DNA of 64,000 nt from Porphyrobacter sp. Its GTDB lineage: Bacteria > Pseudomonadota > Alphaproteobacteria > Sphingomonadales > Sphingomonadaceae. Made by a program: the position numbers and the translations under genes. The notes under the pieces were generated by a model. It did no database searches and was not told the DNA's origin. It was given only the letters and a program-made list of their open reading frames with translations. Location: the NCBI GenBank assembly GCA_016125555.1, contig WGLN01000013.1, forward strand, positions 25,546 to 89,545. The letters run 5' to 3'. Positions 1-10,664 of the stretch are shown in pieces (the stretch's first letter is position 1; the number at the start of each line of letters is the position of its first letter).

Positions 1-444
1 TGCCGCGATAGAAGAACCCGTCGCAGGTCGCGCAGGCCGAAACGCCCTTGCCGCCCAGTTCCATCTCGCCCGGCACGCCCAGCCACTTGGCCTGCGCACC
101 GGTGGCGATCACCAGGGTTTCGCCGACATATTCGTCACCGCTGTCGCCGATGGCGCGGAACGGGGGGCCGTTTTCGAGATCGACCGAGACGATCGTGTCC
201 CACATCATGCGCGTGCCGACATGCTCGGCCTGCGCCTTCATCTCCTCCATCAGCCACGGGCCCTGCACCACGTCGCGGAAACCGGGATAGTTCTCGACAT
301 CGGTGGTGATGGTGAGCTGCCCGCCGGGCTGGAGCCCCTGCACCACGATCGGCTCGAGCATCGCGCGCGCGGCATAGATCGCCGCCGAATAGCCCGCCGG
401 GCCGGAGCCGATGATGAGCATCTTGGTATGATGGGTGGCCATAA
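1..444 (-). CDS. trxB: thioredoxin-disulfide reductase (partial, runs off the window start)
   Basis: Reverse strand reads MATHHTKMLIIGSGPAGYSAAIYAARAMLEPIVVQG...SACATCDGFFYRG; GxGPAG FAD motif and CATCD redox motif. Confidence 0.93.
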
Positions 445-499
445 TTGATCGCCTCTTGTCGAATTCAGGCTCGCGATATGGGATGCAGCGGCGCGATTG

Positions 500-1303
500 T
501 CACGCCACCAGCCGCGCGCGCAAGCGTTCCTTGCGCGCCTCGTCCACACCTAACTTGGCCGCGAGATAGGCGTCGACCGAACCGTGGTCGCGTGTCACCT
601 CGGCGAAGTAGGTCTCGATATATTCGGGCAGCACGCCCATCAGGTTGCGAAGCGCCTCGGGGGCGATGGTGCCGTAATGCGCCTCCATCCGCGGCAGCGA
701 CTGGCGCTCGAGGATGTCGCGGGTGGGCGCATCATTGGTGCGCAGGAACTCGGCCACCACGTCGTCGCGATGCACGCCGAGCACGTGAAGCAGCAGGCTC
801 GCGGCGATCCCGGTGCGGTCCTTGCCGGCAAAGCAGTGGACAAGGCTGCCGCCTTCACGTGTTGCCAGCGCCTCGAAATAGCGGGTGAACATCGCGATCA
901 TCGCCGGGTTCACCGGCATCCGCCTGTAGACGGCCAGCATCCGCTCGCGCGCCTTCGCCGGGGTCATCTCCACGCGCCCGCCGCCGCCTTCATGGGGCGG
1001 CGAACTGCTGGTTTCGCCGTCATGCGCGATCACCTGCGCCGCGAAATCCGGGTGGCGGCGACACGGGAAGCCCGCACGCTCGCTCACCCCGCGCAGATCG
1101 ATGACGGTGCGGATGTCGAGCCGGTGGAGCAATTCGAGGTCGGCGTCGCTCGCCTCCATGTGCTGGCCCGAGCGAAACAGCAGCCCCGTTTTCACCCGCC
1201 CCCCGCCGGGCACCGCATAGCCGCCATAGTCGCGCAGGTTGTGAATCCCCTCGGTCGGCAGGAAAGGAGAGACGGCGGCGGCGGAAGAGGTGTCGCGAAT
1301 CAT
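500..1303 (-). CDS. tyrosine-protein phosphatase family protein
   Basis: ORF 500-1582; likely start MIRDTSSAAAVSPFLPTEGIHNLRDYGGY; HCFAGKDRTG matches the CX5R phosphatase loop. Confidence 0.85.
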   Translation of the reverse strand: MIRDTSSAAAVSPFLPTEGIHNLRDYGGYAVPGGGRVKTGLLFRSGQHMEASDADLELLHRLDIRTVIDLRGVSERAGFPCRRHPDFAAQVIAHDGETSSSPPHEGGGGRVEMTPAKARERMLAVYRRMPVNPAMIAMFTRYFEALATREGGSLVHCFAGKDRTGIAASLLLHVLGVHRDDVVAEFLRTNDAPTRDILERQSLPRMEAHYGTIAPEALRNLMGVLPEYIETYFAEVTRDHGSVDAYLAAKLGVDEARKERLRARLVA

Positions 1304-1451
1304 CGCGGCGGACAGTGGCAGCGCGCCACGACAGGGGCAAGGCAAGCCCCGCCCGAGACCTAGGGGGAAATGCGCAGGGCCCCGCCAATGCCGTCTTGAG
1401 CACGTCTTGGTTAATCGCATCGGCATACACCGTCTAACGAAAGACCCCGAG

Positions 1452-1916
1452 ATGGCCCGTATCCTGATTGTCGACGACGACGAACTGGTCGCCGAACTCG
1501 CGAGCGAGGTGCTGATCGACACCGGCCACGCCTGCGGCTGGGTGACCAGCGCCGAAAGCGCATGGCAGTGCCTTCGCCGCAAGCGGCCCGACTTGCTGCT
1601 GCTCGATCAGGCCCTACCGGGCGAATCCGGGCTGAGCCTGCTGCGACGCCTGCGCCAGTCGGCCGAGCTCTACGACCTGCCGGTGGTGATGTTCACCGCG
1701 ATGAACGGCGCGGCCGACGAGACGCAGGCGATCTATGCCGGGGCGCAGGATTTCATCCGCAAGCCCTTCGACGCGGGCCTGCTGGTGCGGCGCGTGGGGC
1801 GGATCATCACGCTGCGCGGTGACCGGCCGCGCCACGTCGACCTCGCGACGGTGCTCGCAACCGAAAGCGGGCTTGCCCCAGCGCTGCCCGTCGCAATGCC
1901 GCGCCGCGTGCTCTAG
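1452..1916 (+). CDS. single-domain response regulator (REC)
   Basis: [21 protein letters not shown]...[11 protein letters not shown]...VVMFTAM...FIRKPF; acidic pair, phospho-Asp and Lys of a receiver. Confidence 0.9.
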   Translation: MARILIVDDDELVAELASEVLIDTGHACGWVTSAESAWQCLRRKRPDLLLLDQALPGESGLSLLRRLRQSAELYDLPVVMFTAMNGAADETQAIYAGAQDFIRKPFDAGLLVRRVGRIITLRGDRPRHVDLATVLATESGLAPALPVAMPRRVL

Positions 1917-3571
1917 GCCGCCCGCGCTGCCGCCTGCCCGGCGAGCAGCCCGCGCGCGATCACCTGCGCCTGGATCTCGGCGGCGCCTTCGAAGATGTTG
2001 AGAATGCGCGCATCGCACAGCACCCGGCTGACCGGGTATTCGAGCGCATAGCCGTTGCCGCCGTGGATCTGGACGGCGTTGTCGGCCGCCGCCCAGGCAG
2101 TGCGCGCGGCGAGCAGCTTGGCCATCCCTGCCTTGATGTCGCAGCGGGTGCCCATGTCCTTGGCCCGCGCGGCGAAATAGGTCAGCTCGCGCGCCATGAC
2201 GATGTCGGCGGCCATGAGCGCCAGCTTGTCCGCCACTCTTGGAAAGGCGGTGAGCGGCTCGCCGAACTGCTTGCGCCCTTGCGCGTAATCGAGCGCGAGG
2301 TCGAAGGCATTCCACGCCACCCCCACCGCGCGCGCGGCTGTCTGGATGCGCGCGCCCTCGAAGGTGCGCATCAGCTGCTTGAAGCCCTGACCTTCGCGCC
2401 CGCCGAGCAGGCCGTCTGCGGGCACCGCGAAGCCGTCGAAGCCGAGCGCGTATTCCTTCATCCCGCGGTAGCCGAGCACTGCGATCTCGCTGCCGTCGAT
2501 CCCGGCATCGGGGAACGGCGCGGCCTCGCTGCCGCGAGACTTTTCGGCGAGCAGCATCGAGAGGCCCGCATAGCCCGGCTGCGCGGGGTCGGTGCGGACC
2601 AGCATGGTCATCAGGTCGGCGCGCGCGGCGTGGGTGATCCAGGTCTTCGCCCCCGTCACCAGCCACGCCCCGTCCGCCTGCCGCTCGGCGCGGGTGCGGA
2701 CCGCAGCAAGATCGGAGCCGGTGTCGGGCTCGGTGAAGACCGCGGTCGGGAGGCACGAACCATCGGCGATGCGCGGCAGGAAGCGCGCCTTCTGCGCCTC
2801 GGTGCCATTGGCGGCGATCAACTCGCCGGCGATTTCGGACCGGGTGCCGAGGCTGCCTGCACAGATCCACCCGCGCGACAGCTCCTCCGAGACCACCGCC
2901 ATCGCGAGCTTGCCCATGCCGAGACCGCCATGCTCTTCCGGGATGCACACCCCGAACACGCCGAGCGCCGCCATCTCGGCGATCACCGCATCGGGGATCA
3001 GCGCGTCGGCGAGGTGCCAGGCATGGGCGTGCGGCGCGATCTTCTCGGCGGCGAAGGTGCGGAACTGTTCGCGCACCATATCGAGCGTGTCGTCGCCGAG
3101 CGCCTCGTCGGGGCGCACACCTTGGGCGAGCAGGGCGGCGAAGGCGGCGCGGGTGCCGGCGGTGCTGCCCTCGGCGAGGAAGCGAGCCACCGCCGTCTCC
3201 CCGGCGAGCGCGCGCGCCTCGGCCTCGCAGCCGAAAGCGGTGGGACGCACCACCTCATGCGCGCTCATCGGCAATCCATGAACAAGCTGCGCCAGCGCCT
3301 CGCCGAAGCCGATGCGCAGCGCCAGTTCCTCCGCCTCGCCGAAGCGTCCAGCGGCCGCGGCGCGCGCGCCCCAATCGGCGGTGGCTTCCATCGCCGCAAG
3401 CGTCGCCGCGCCCCATGCGAAGCCGTGGGTCGCGTGCTGATGACGGGCCAGAAGCGCCGCATCGACAACGCCGCCGGGGGCGACCTGTGCCTCCAGCCGA
3501 CCGCGCACCGCTTCGATATACCTGCGCGCCGCGGCCACCGCCGCGCGCGCTTCGCCGATCCATTCGTTCAT
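1913..3571 (-). CDS. acyl-CoA dehydrogenase with ~150-aa N-terminal extension; (2S)-methylsuccinyl-CoA dehydrogenase-like
   Basis: Acyl-CoA dehydrogenase motifs ([44 protein letters not shown]); ~550 aa with long N-terminus as in Mcd. Confidence 0.8.
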   Translation of the reverse strand: MNEWIGEARAAVAAARRYIEAVRGRLEAQVAPGGVVDAALLARHQHATHGFAWGAATLAAMEATADWGARAAAAGRFGEAEELALRIGFGEALAQLVHGLPMSAHEVVRPTAFGCEAEARALAGETAVARFLAEGSTAGTRAAFAALLAQGVRPDEALGDDTLDMVREQFRTFAAEKIAPHAHAWHLADALIPDAVIAEMAALGVFGVCIPEEHGGLGMGKLAMAVVSEELSRGWICAGSLGTRSEIAGELIAANGTEAQKARFLPRIADGSCLPTAVFTEPDTGSDLAAVRTRAERQADGAWLVTGAKTWITHAARADLMTMLVRTDPAQPGYAGLSMLLAEKSRGSEAAPFPDAGIDGSEIAVLGYRGMKEYALGFDGFAVPADGLLGGREGQGFKQLMRTFEGARIQTAARAVGVAWNAFDLALDYAQGRKQFGEPLTAFPRVADKLALMAADIVMARELTYFAARAKDMGTRCDIKAGMAKLLAARTAWAAADNAVQIHGGNGYALEYPVSRVLCDARILNIFEGAAEIQAQVIARGLLAGQAAARAA

Positions 3572-3640
3572 CATGCCAGCTGCTAGCAGAGCGGACAGGT
3601 CAAGGCGAACCCGCAAATTCGGCGGTGGCGGCCTGGCGGA

Positions 3641-4549
3641 TCAGCCGCGCGGCGGGCGCGGGATCAGCACCGGGGTGCGCGCGACATAGTCCTGCCACGC
3701 CGGATCATCGCCCCAGCGTTTTCTGGCGATCTCGTCGAGCAGGTTGATTCCGCTCACCCTGGTGAGCAGCAGCGCGACGAAGATCGGCGAGAAGACGACC
3801 AGCCAGCTCCCGCCGGCCAGCTGCGGCAGCGCGATCACGAGGATGCCGGTCCACAGCAGGATTTCGCCGAAATAGTTGGGATGCTGCGACCATGCCCACA
3901 GGCCAGTGGTGATGAAGCGGCCCCGGTTGGCGGGATCGGCCTTGAAGCGGCGCTTTTGCGCGTCGGCGATGACCTCGAAGATGAAACCGGCGAGCCACAT
4001 CGCCGCACCCGCCCAGAAAAATGCGCCCAAGGGCTGCGGCTCAGGTCCGGTGATGATGACGAGGGCCGCCGAAGCGGTGAAGATCACCCAGCAGGCCTGC
4101 AGGGTCCAGGCGACGAGGAAGCGCGGCGGGTTCACCTTGATCTTCTCGAACCGCACATCGGTTCCGCCCGCCGCGTGAATGCGGGTGAACAGGAAGCTGC
4201 CGAGCCGGATCGCCCAGATGGCGACCATCGCCGCGACGACAAGCGCCGCCGGGCCAAGGCTTTCCCTTCCGTCATTCGCCGCCAGCGCTGCCGCCGCGAT
4301 GACCGACAGATAGGTAAGTGCGCCGGTGGTGTCGTAGAAGCGGTCGCTCTTGAACAGCGCGGCGGGAATGTAGGCCAGCCAGTTCACCCCGAAGGCGATC
4401 AGCGCGCAGGTGAACACTGCCGGAAGGCCGGCCAGCGGCACTGAACCGCTGCCGGCAAACCACGCGAAGCCAAGGCCAAGTGCGCTGGCGACCAGCACCA
4501 CGATCGCGCTCCGCCCCGCGCCCCGGAAGGACAGGCTCTGCTCCCCCAT
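3641..4549 (-). CDS. DUF1295 / steroid 5-alpha-reductase-like membrane protein
   Basis: Multi-TM protein with ...TTGLWAWSQHPNYFGEILLWTG... signature. Confidence 0.85.
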   Translation of the reverse strand: MGEQSLSFRGAGRSAIVVLVASALGLGFAWFAGSGSVPLAGLPAVFTCALIAFGVNWLAYIPAALFKSDRFYDTTGALTYLSVIAAAALAANDGRESLGPAALVVAAMVAIWAIRLGSFLFTRIHAAGGTDVRFEKIKVNPPRFLVAWTLQACWVIFTASAALVIITGPEPQPLGAFFWAGAAMWLAGFIFEVIADAQKRRFKADPANRGRFITTGLWAWSQHPNYFGEILLWTGILVIALPQLAGGSWLVVFSPIFVALLLTRVSGINLLDEIARKRWGDDPAWQDYVARTPVLIPRPPRG

Positions 4550-4568
4550 CTGCGCCCCCTCGGCCCCG

Positions 4569-5699
4569 TCAGGACAGCGCGACGTGGCGCTTGAGGTGGT
4601 GATCGACGTTGCCGAACTCCGAATCGAAGATCGTCAGCCGCTTGAAATAGTGGCCGATCGCATATTCGTCGGTCACCCCGTTGCCGCCGTGGATCTGCAC
4701 CGCTTCCTGCCCGATCAGCCGCGCCGCCTGTCCGACGCCGACCTTGGCCGCGCTGACCGCCTTCTTGCGCTCGGTCTCGTCCGCACCGAGGCGCAGCGTG
4801 GCGAGATAGGTCAGCGAAACCGCCTGTTCGTAGGCGGTGTACATGTCGACCATGCGGTGCTGGAGCACCTGGAACTTGCCGATCGGCACGCCGAACTGCT
4901 TGCGCTGGCGGCTGTATTCCACCGTCATCGCATGGGCGACCTTCATCGCCCCGCAGGCCTCGGCGCACAGCGCGGCGATCGCCTCGTCGGTGACCAGCTC
5001 GATCAGCGGCAGGCCCTCGCCCTCCGTCCCGATCAGCGCCTCGGCAGGGAGAGCGACGTTCTCGAAATAGACCTCCGAGGCGCGGCGTCCGTCGACCGTC
5101 TCGTAATCGCGGGTGGTGACGCCAGCCGTATCCTTGGCCAGCACGAAGACCGAGACGCCCGAAGGGTCGCGGCGTTCGCCCGAAGTGCGCGCGGTGACGA
5201 CGAGATGGCTCGCCCAGGGCGCGCCGAACACCACCGCCTTGTGGCCGTTGAGCACATAGCCCCCGCCGTCCTTCTTCGCGCTCGTTTCGAGATCGGCATA
5301 GTCATAGCGCCCGCGCGGTTCGGCATAGGCGAAGGCATAGACCCGCTCGCCCGAAACGATCGCGCCGATATGCTCCTCCTTCTGCGCCGCGGTGCCCGCG
5401 TGCTTGAGGAAGCCCCCGGCGCAGACCACGGTGGGGATGAACGGCTCGACTACCAGGCCCTTGCCGAACTCCTCCATGATCACCATCGAATCCACAGCGC
5501 CCCCGCCGAAGCCGCCATCGGCCTCGCTGAACGGCATTCCGAGGATGCCCAGTTCGGCAAGCTGCGACCAAATCTCCGGACGCCACCCGGCGCCCGAGGC
5601 AATCGCCTTGCGCCGGGTCTCCCAGTCATACTGCTCGCGCACCAGCCGCGACAGGCCGTCGCGCACCATCTCCTGTTCTTCGGTGAAGTTGAAATCCAC
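4569..5699 (-). CDS. acyl-CoA dehydrogenase
   Basis: MDFNFTEEQEMVRDGLSRLVREQYDWETRR...YSRQRKQFGVPIGKFQVLQHRMVDM...[13 protein letters not shown]. Confidence 0.93.
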   Translation of the reverse strand: MDFNFTEEQEMVRDGLSRLVREQYDWETRRKAIASGAGWRPEIWSQLAELGILGMPFSEADGGFGGGAVDSMVIMEEFGKGLVVEPFIPTVVCAGGFLKHAGTAAQKEEHIGAIVSGERVYAFAYAEPRGRYDYADLETSAKKDGGGYVLNGHKAVVFGAPWASHLVVTARTSGERRDPSGVSVFVLAKDTAGVTTRDYETVDGRRASEVYFENVALPAEALIGTEGEGLPLIELVTDEAIAALCAEACGAMKVAHAMTVEYSRQRKQFGVPIGKFQVLQHRMVDMYTAYEQAVSLTYLATLRLGADETERKKAVSAAKVGVGQAARLIGQEAVQIHGGNGVTDEYAIGHYFKRLTIFDSEFGNVDHHLKRHVALS

Positions 5700-5726
5700 G
5701 AATAATTCTCCCGTCTCTCGAGGCGC

Positions 5727-6920
5727 TTACAGGCCGAGGATCATCTTGGTGATGATGTTGCGCTGGATCTCGTTCGATCCGCCATAAATCGAGGTCTTGC
5801 GCATGTTGAAATAGGTCGCCGCGGCGTGCTGGGCGTAGTCGGGACCGACCGGGTGTTCGTTGGTGTTGTCGTTCGACACCCCGCCGTGGAACGGCGCGCC
5901 ATAGGTGCCGACCGCCTCGAGCGTCAGTTCGGTGAGGCGCTGCTGGATCTCGGTGCCCTTGATCTTGAGGATCGAGCTTTCCGGCCCCGGCCCCTTGCCT
6001 GCCTGCTCGCCCGCGAGCGTGCGCAGCTCGGTGATCTCGAGCGCGGCGAGGTCGATCTCGAGCTGGCTGACCTTCTTCGCGAAATCGAAGTCCTTGATCA
6101 GCGGTTCGCCATAGGCGGTCTCGTTCGCGGCGATCTCGCGCAGCTTCTCGATGCCGCGCTTGCTCCGCGCCACCCCGGCGATGCCGCTGCGTTCGTGGGC
6201 GAGCAGGAACTTGGCGTAGGTCCAGCCCTTGTTTTCCTCACCCACGAGGTTCTCGACCGGCACGCGCACGTCGGTCAGCCAGGTCTCGTTGACCTCGTAG
6301 CCGCCGTCGAGCAGCTTGATCGGCTTCACCTCGACCCCGGGGGTCTTCATGTCGACAAGGATGAAGCTGATGCCCTCCTGCGCCTTGGCCGAGGGATCGG
6401 TGCGGCACAGGAAGAAGCCCCAATCGGCATATTGCGCGAGCGTGGTCCAGGTCTTCTGGCCGTTGATGACGTAGTGATCCCCGTCGCGCACCGCGGTGGT
6501 CTTGAGGCTGGCAAGGTCGCTGCCCGCGCCGGGTTCCGAATAGCCCTGGCACCACCACACCTCGCCGCTGCGGATGCCGGGCAGGTGCTTCGCCTTCTGC
6601 TCTTCCGAGCCGAAGGTGTAGATGACCGGGCCAACCATCGAGACACCGAAAGGCAGCGGCATGACCGCGTTGATGCGGGCGTTCTCTTCCGACCAGATGT
6701 AACGCTGGGTCGGGGTCCAGCCGGTGCCGCCGTATTCCACGGGCCATGCCGGGACCGACCAGCCCTTCTTGCCGAGAATCTTGTGCCAGGCGAGGAAGTC
6801 CTCGCGCGCCATGTCCTCGCGCATCCCGAAATCGGCGAGGTGCTTGGGATAGTTCTCGGCGATGAAGGCGCGCACTTCCTCGCGGAACGCCTGTTCTTCG
6901 GGGGTGAACTCGAGGTTCAT
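5727..6920 (-). CDS. acyl-CoA dehydrogenase
   Basis: MNLEFTPEEQAFREEVRAFIAENYP...YSEPGAGSDLASLKTTAVRDGDHYVINGQKTWTT. Confidence 0.95.
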   Translation of the reverse strand: MNLEFTPEEQAFREEVRAFIAENYPKHLADFGMREDMAREDFLAWHKILGKKGWSVPAWPVEYGGTGWTPTQRYIWSEENARINAVMPLPFGVSMVGPVIYTFGSEEQKAKHLPGIRSGEVWWCQGYSEPGAGSDLASLKTTAVRDGDHYVINGQKTWTTLAQYADWGFFLCRTDPSAKAQEGISFILVDMKTPGVEVKPIKLLDGGYEVNETWLTDVRVPVENLVGEENKGWTYAKFLLAHERSGIAGVARSKRGIEKLREIAANETAYGEPLIKDFDFAKKVSQLEIDLAALEITELRTLAGEQAGKGPGPESSILKIKGTEIQQRLTELTLEAVGTYGAPFHGGVSNDNTNEHPVGPDYAQHAAATYFNMRKTSIYGGSNEIQRNIITKMILGL

Positions 6921-7087
6921 GGGGCTCTCCTCAATGGGTCTTTCGTTGCAACCTGCCTCTTGTCACGAGAGGCGGCGAACCGGAAGGGGGCAATTGCGAC
7001 AGAATGCATCCCGCGCCTCGCCACCCGCACGCAGATACGCACCGCAACGCCCTGCGGATCATCGGAAATCGGGGAGGTTTGCGCCGG

Positions 7088-7177
7088 TGGCGGAGAGGGT
7101 GGGATTCGAACCCACGTTACCGTTGCCGGTAAACCGCATTTCGAGTGCGGCGCATTCGACCACTCTGCCACCTCTCC
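7088..7177 (-). tRNA. tRNA-Ser (anticodon CGA)
   Basis: Reverse complement GGAGAGGTGGCAGAGTGGTCGAATGCGCCGCACTCGAAATGCGGTTTACCGGCAACGGTAACGTGGGTTCGAATCCCACCCTCTCCGCCA; 7-bp acceptor stem, long variable arm, loop CTCGAAA. Confidence 0.96.
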
Positions 7178-7358
7178 GCGAGGCCCGTCGCGCGTTCGGC
7201 TGGGCCGCGTGGTCGGTGCGGCTGGCGACAGGAAGCGCGCCCGTTAGCGCAGGCCTCGGCCCTTGCCAAGACCCGATGCACCACAAAATGCGGGCATATC
7301 TCGCACCTGCACAAGCGGTGCGCTTGTTTTGCCCGGGCAAAGGTCCATATTGCCCCGC

Positions 7359-7739
7359 ATGGAACGCGCAGAGTTCTTCTCGAGCCAGGCCGGACGCACC
7401 ATCATCGCCCCGCGCCAGACCCGCGCCCGCTTCGGAATCGGCGATGTGGTCCGCCACCGCCTGTTCGAGTTCCGGGGCGTGGTTTTCGACATCGACCCGG
7501 TCTTCGCCAACAGCGAGGATTGGTACCAGTCGATCCCCGAAGACATTCGCCCGCGCCGCGACCAGCCCTTCTACCACCTGCTCGCCGAGAACGAGGATTC
7601 CTCCTACGTCGCCTATGTCAGCCAGGGCAACCTGCTGGCCGATCCCGAAGGCGGCCCGGTCGATCACCCGACGGTGCGACAGCTGTTCGAGAGCTTCAAG
7701 GACGGGCGCTACCGGATGCGCCGCTCGCTCACGCACTGA
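7359..7739 (+). CDS. hspQ: heat shock protein HspQ (hemimethylated DNA-binding YccV family)
   Basis: RTIIAPRQTRARFGIGDVVRHRLFEFRGVVFDIDPVFANSEDWY...QPFYHLLAENEDSSYVAYVSQGNLL. Confidence 0.92.
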   Translation: MERAEFFSSQAGRTIIAPRQTRARFGIGDVVRHRLFEFRGVVFDIDPVFANSEDWYQSIPEDIRPRRDQPFYHLLAENEDSSYVAYVSQGNLLADPEGGPVDHPTVRQLFESFKDGRYRMRRSLTH

Positions 7740-7743
7740 GCGC

Positions 7744-8646
7744 TCAGCTCTTCAGCTTCCAGCCGCTCCGCAGCAGCGCGTAGACCCCCGCCACCGCCAG
7801 CGCGTTGAGCGCCAGCAGCCCGCCCGCCGCGGCCAGCACCGCAGCCCCGTCGCCGATGTCGCTTTGCCCCAGGAACCCATAGCGGAAGCCCGAGATCACG
7901 TAGAAGAACGGGTTGGCGCGGCTCACCGCCTGGAAAACGCCGTGCAGGTTCTCGATGACGTAGAACGTGCCCGACAGCAGCGAGAGCGGCGCGATGATGA
8001 AGTTCGTCACGGCCGCGTTGTGGTCGAACTTCTCCGCCCAGATCGAAGTAGCAAGGCCGAGCGTCGCCAGCAGCAGCGCGCCCATCAGCCCGAACCACAC
8101 CACCGCCCAGGGATGCGCCATGGCGAGCGACACGCCCGGCCACAGCGCCATGGCCAGAGCGACCGTGCAGCCCACCGCCACCGCGCGGGTGATCGCGGCG
8201 GCGAGAATGCCGGTCATCAGTTCGCCCGGCGAGAGCGGCGGCATCAACAGGTCGATGATCGTCCCCTGCATCTTGCCCGAAAGCAGCGAGAAGGACGAAT
8301 TGGCGAAGGCGTTCTGCATCATCCCCATCACGATCAGCCCCGGCGCGACAAAGCTGGCGAAGGGCACGCCCAGCACCTCGCGCCCGCCGCGGCCCAGCGC
8401 GACGGTGAAGATCACCAGAAACAGCAGCGTGGTGAAGGCCGGCGCCCAGACGGTCTGCGTCTGCACCTTGAGAAACCGCCGCACCTCCTTCATATAGAGG
8501 GCGAAGAGGCCCACGCGATTGATCCCGGTGATGACCGGAACGCCGCGCGGGGAGAACCGGGTGCTCCCGCCGGTCTTGTCTCGGGCCGTGTTTTGCGTCA
8601 CGGGGGCGGCGTTGCCATTCGGGTTCGCTGGAGAAATGTCGGCCAT
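7744..8646 (-). CDS. ABC-2 type transporter permease
   Basis: MADISPANPNGN...LFALYMKEVRRFLKVQTQTVWAPAFTTLLFLVIFTVALG; six hydrophobic segments. Confidence 0.88.
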   Translation of the reverse strand: MADISPANPNGNAAPVTQNTARDKTGGSTRFSPRGVPVITGINRVGLFALYMKEVRRFLKVQTQTVWAPAFTTLLFLVIFTVALGRGGREVLGVPFASFVAPGLIVMGMMQNAFANSSFSLLSGKMQGTIIDLLMPPLSPGELMTGILAAAITRAVAVGCTVALAMALWPGVSLAMAHPWAVVWFGLMGALLLATLGLATSIWAEKFDHNAAVTNFIIAPLSLLSGTFYVIENLHGVFQAVSRANPFFYVISGFRYGFLGQSDIGDGAAVLAAAGGLLALNALAVAGVYALLRSGWKLKS

Positions 8647-8731
8647 GGGCGATGCGCCTAGGCCGCGGCGCTCCGTGTGACAAGCACCCGCAAGGTCGCA
8701 AGGGCGCCGGACACAGGAACAGGTAGGAAAT

Positions 8732-9448
8732 ATGAGCTGGACGGACGAGCGCATCGCGACGCTCAGGAAAATGTGGGAAGGCGGCGCAACCGCCAGCGAG
8801 ATCGCCACTGAACTCGGCGGGGTGAGCCGCAACGCGGTGATCGGCAAGGCGCACCGCCTCGGGCTCAAGGCGCGCCCCTCCCCGGTGAAGGCGAACGAGA
8901 AGAAGAAGCCCGCTGCACCGCGCAAGGCGGCACCGTCCGCGCCCCGGCCTGCCGCCGAGCCGCGCGCCGAGACTGCCGAGCGCGCCGCCACCGCCGCCCC
9001 GCAGGAACGCGCCGCCGCGCGCCCCGCGCCGCAGCCCGCGCGCAGCGATAGCGCTGGCGATGCCGCCGACGCGGCGCCTTCGCAGCCGATCCCCAATGCC
9101 GCGCCCGACATGCCCAAGATCGTCTCGGTCGGCCCCGGCGGCTTCCTGCGCCAGGGTCCGGGCGACCAGCAGGCGCCGATCCCGCCCGCCCCCCCGCGCC
9201 GCCTCGTGCCCGCCAAGCCGAGCCCCGAGATCGCCGACAAGACCAGTCTGCTCGACCTGTCGGACAAGGTCTGCCGCTGGCCGATGGGCCATCCGGGCGA
9301 ACCGGATTTTCACTTCTGCGGCGAGCAGGTGAATCCCGGCTTCCCCTATTGCGTCGAACATTGCGGCCGCGCCTACCAGGCCCAGCTGCCGCGCGGCGTG
9401 CGCCGCCCGCCCCCGCCGCTGCCCTTCGGCGGCCCGCGGGTCCGCTGA
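8732..9448 (+). CDS. gcrA: GcrA family cell cycle regulator
   Basis: MSWTDERIATLRKMWEGGATASEIATELGGVSRNAVIGKAHRLGL N-terminus; Ala/Pro linker; C-terminal CRWPMGHPGEPDFHFCG...YCVEHC. Confidence 0.95.
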   Translation: MSWTDERIATLRKMWEGGATASEIATELGGVSRNAVIGKAHRLGLKARPSPVKANEKKKPAAPRKAAPSAPRPAAEPRAETAERAATAAPQERAAARPAPQPARSDSAGDAADAAPSQPIPNAAPDMPKIVSVGPGGFLRQGPGDQQAPIPPAPPRRLVPAKPSPEIADKTSLLDLSDKVCRWPMGHPGEPDFHFCGEQVNPGFPYCVEHCGRAYQAQLPRGVRRPPPPLPFGGPRVR

Positions 9449-9475
9449 CGCGTCGCCTCTGCTCCGATTCGCAGG

Positions 9476-9500
9476 ACCGCCGTTCAGCCGGGACGGCGGT
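9476..9500 (+). terminator. candidate intrinsic terminator downstream of gcrA
   Basis: accgccgt-N9-acggcggt perfect 8-bp stem followed by ttcctgttgttg. Confidence 0.6.
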
Positions 9501-9704
9501 TTCCTGTTGTTGGAGACACATGAGACACTGTTCAGGGACAGAAAAAACCCCGTCCCGACATGCGGTCAGACGCGGTGCTGTGAAACCTGTCATGAAGCGC
9601 GGCGGGGTCATCGGATCATTGTACGCGCCGTCATGCCGGTAGGAAAGCGCCCGGGTGACGCGAAGGGTTGCGAAGCCTTGCCCGCTCCTCCTAGAGCGCC
9701 CGTC

Positions 9705-10664
9705 ATGACTGTTCCCGCTCGCTTCCTCACATCCTTGCTCGCGCTTGGCGCGGCGCTCACGCCCCTTCCCGCCCTCGCCGCCCTTCCCGATCCGGTGCGC
9801 GCGATGATCGATGCCGCAATCGCCACCGGCGACGAGACCAAGGTGCGCACCGTCATCGACCTCGCGCGGACCACCAATCCCGACGACGGCGCCGAGATCG
9901 ACGCGATCCTCGCTGCCTACGAAACCCGGCTCGCCGAAGCCAAGGCCGCCGAAGCCGCCGCCAAGGAGGAGGCGATCCGCACCGCCGGCCTGTTCGAGAA
10001 CTGGTCGGGCAAGGGCGAATTCGGCGCCTTCCGCGCCACCGGCAACTCCTCGAACACCGGAATCACCGCCGGGCTGACCGTTCAGCGCCAGGGCATCGAC
10101 TGGAAGCACAAGCTGACCGCGCGGGTCGATTACCAGCGCGCCAACGGCACCACCACGCGCGAGCAGTTCCTGGTTCGCTATGAGCCGAACTACAAGGTTT
10201 CCGAGCATTTCTACGTCTATGCCCTCGGCCAGTACGAGCGCGACCGCTTTCAGGGCTTTTCCGGCCGCTATGCCGTTTCCGGTGGCATCGGCTATCAGGT
10301 GCTCGATGAGGAGGACATCCAGCTCGCGGTCAAGGCGGGCCCTGCCTACCGGGTCACGAACTTCGTCGACGGGCGCAGCGAAAGCCGCATCGCGGGGCTC
10401 GTCGGGCTCGATTTCGACTGGGCGATCACCGACCGGCTCAAACTGACGCAGGATGCCAACGCCGTGGCGGAAACGGGCGGATCGGCGGTGGTGATCGTGG
10501 ATTCGAACAACACCACGCTCGACCTCGTCATCGGCCTCAACGCCAAGATCAACTCCAGTCTCTCGGCGCGGCTTTCCTACACGATCGAATATGACAGCAA
10601 CCCGCCGCCCGGTGCCGTGCGAACCGACACGCAGAGCCGGATGACGCTGATCTACGACTTCTGA
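9705..10664 (+). CDS. DUF481 domain-containing (salt-induced outer membrane-like) protein
   Basis: MTVPARFLTSLLALGAALTPLPALA signal peptide; GKGEFGAFRATGNSSNTGITAGLTVQRQ...TLIYDF beta-barrel end. Confidence 0.85.
   Translation: MTVPARFLTSLLALGAALTPLPALAALPDPVRAMIDAAIATGDETKVRTVIDLARTTNPDDGAEIDAILAAYETRLAEAKAAEAAAKEEAIRTAGLFENWSGKGEFGAFRATGNSSNTGITAGLTVQRQGIDWKHKLTARVDYQRANGTTTREQFLVRYEPNYKVSEHFYVYALGQYERDRFQGFSGRYAVSGGIGYQVLDEEDIQLAVKAGPAYRVTNFVDGRSESRIAGLVGLDFDWAITDRLKLTQDANAVAETGGSAVVIVDSNNTTLDLVIGLNAKINSSLSARLSYTIEYDSNPPPGAVRTDTQSRMTLIYDF

Noticed and set aside
7744-8646. Orphan ABC permease as part of a novel system
   Set aside because: No adjacent ATPase or partner, but ABC-2 permeases are often encoded apart; nothing distinctive beyond that.
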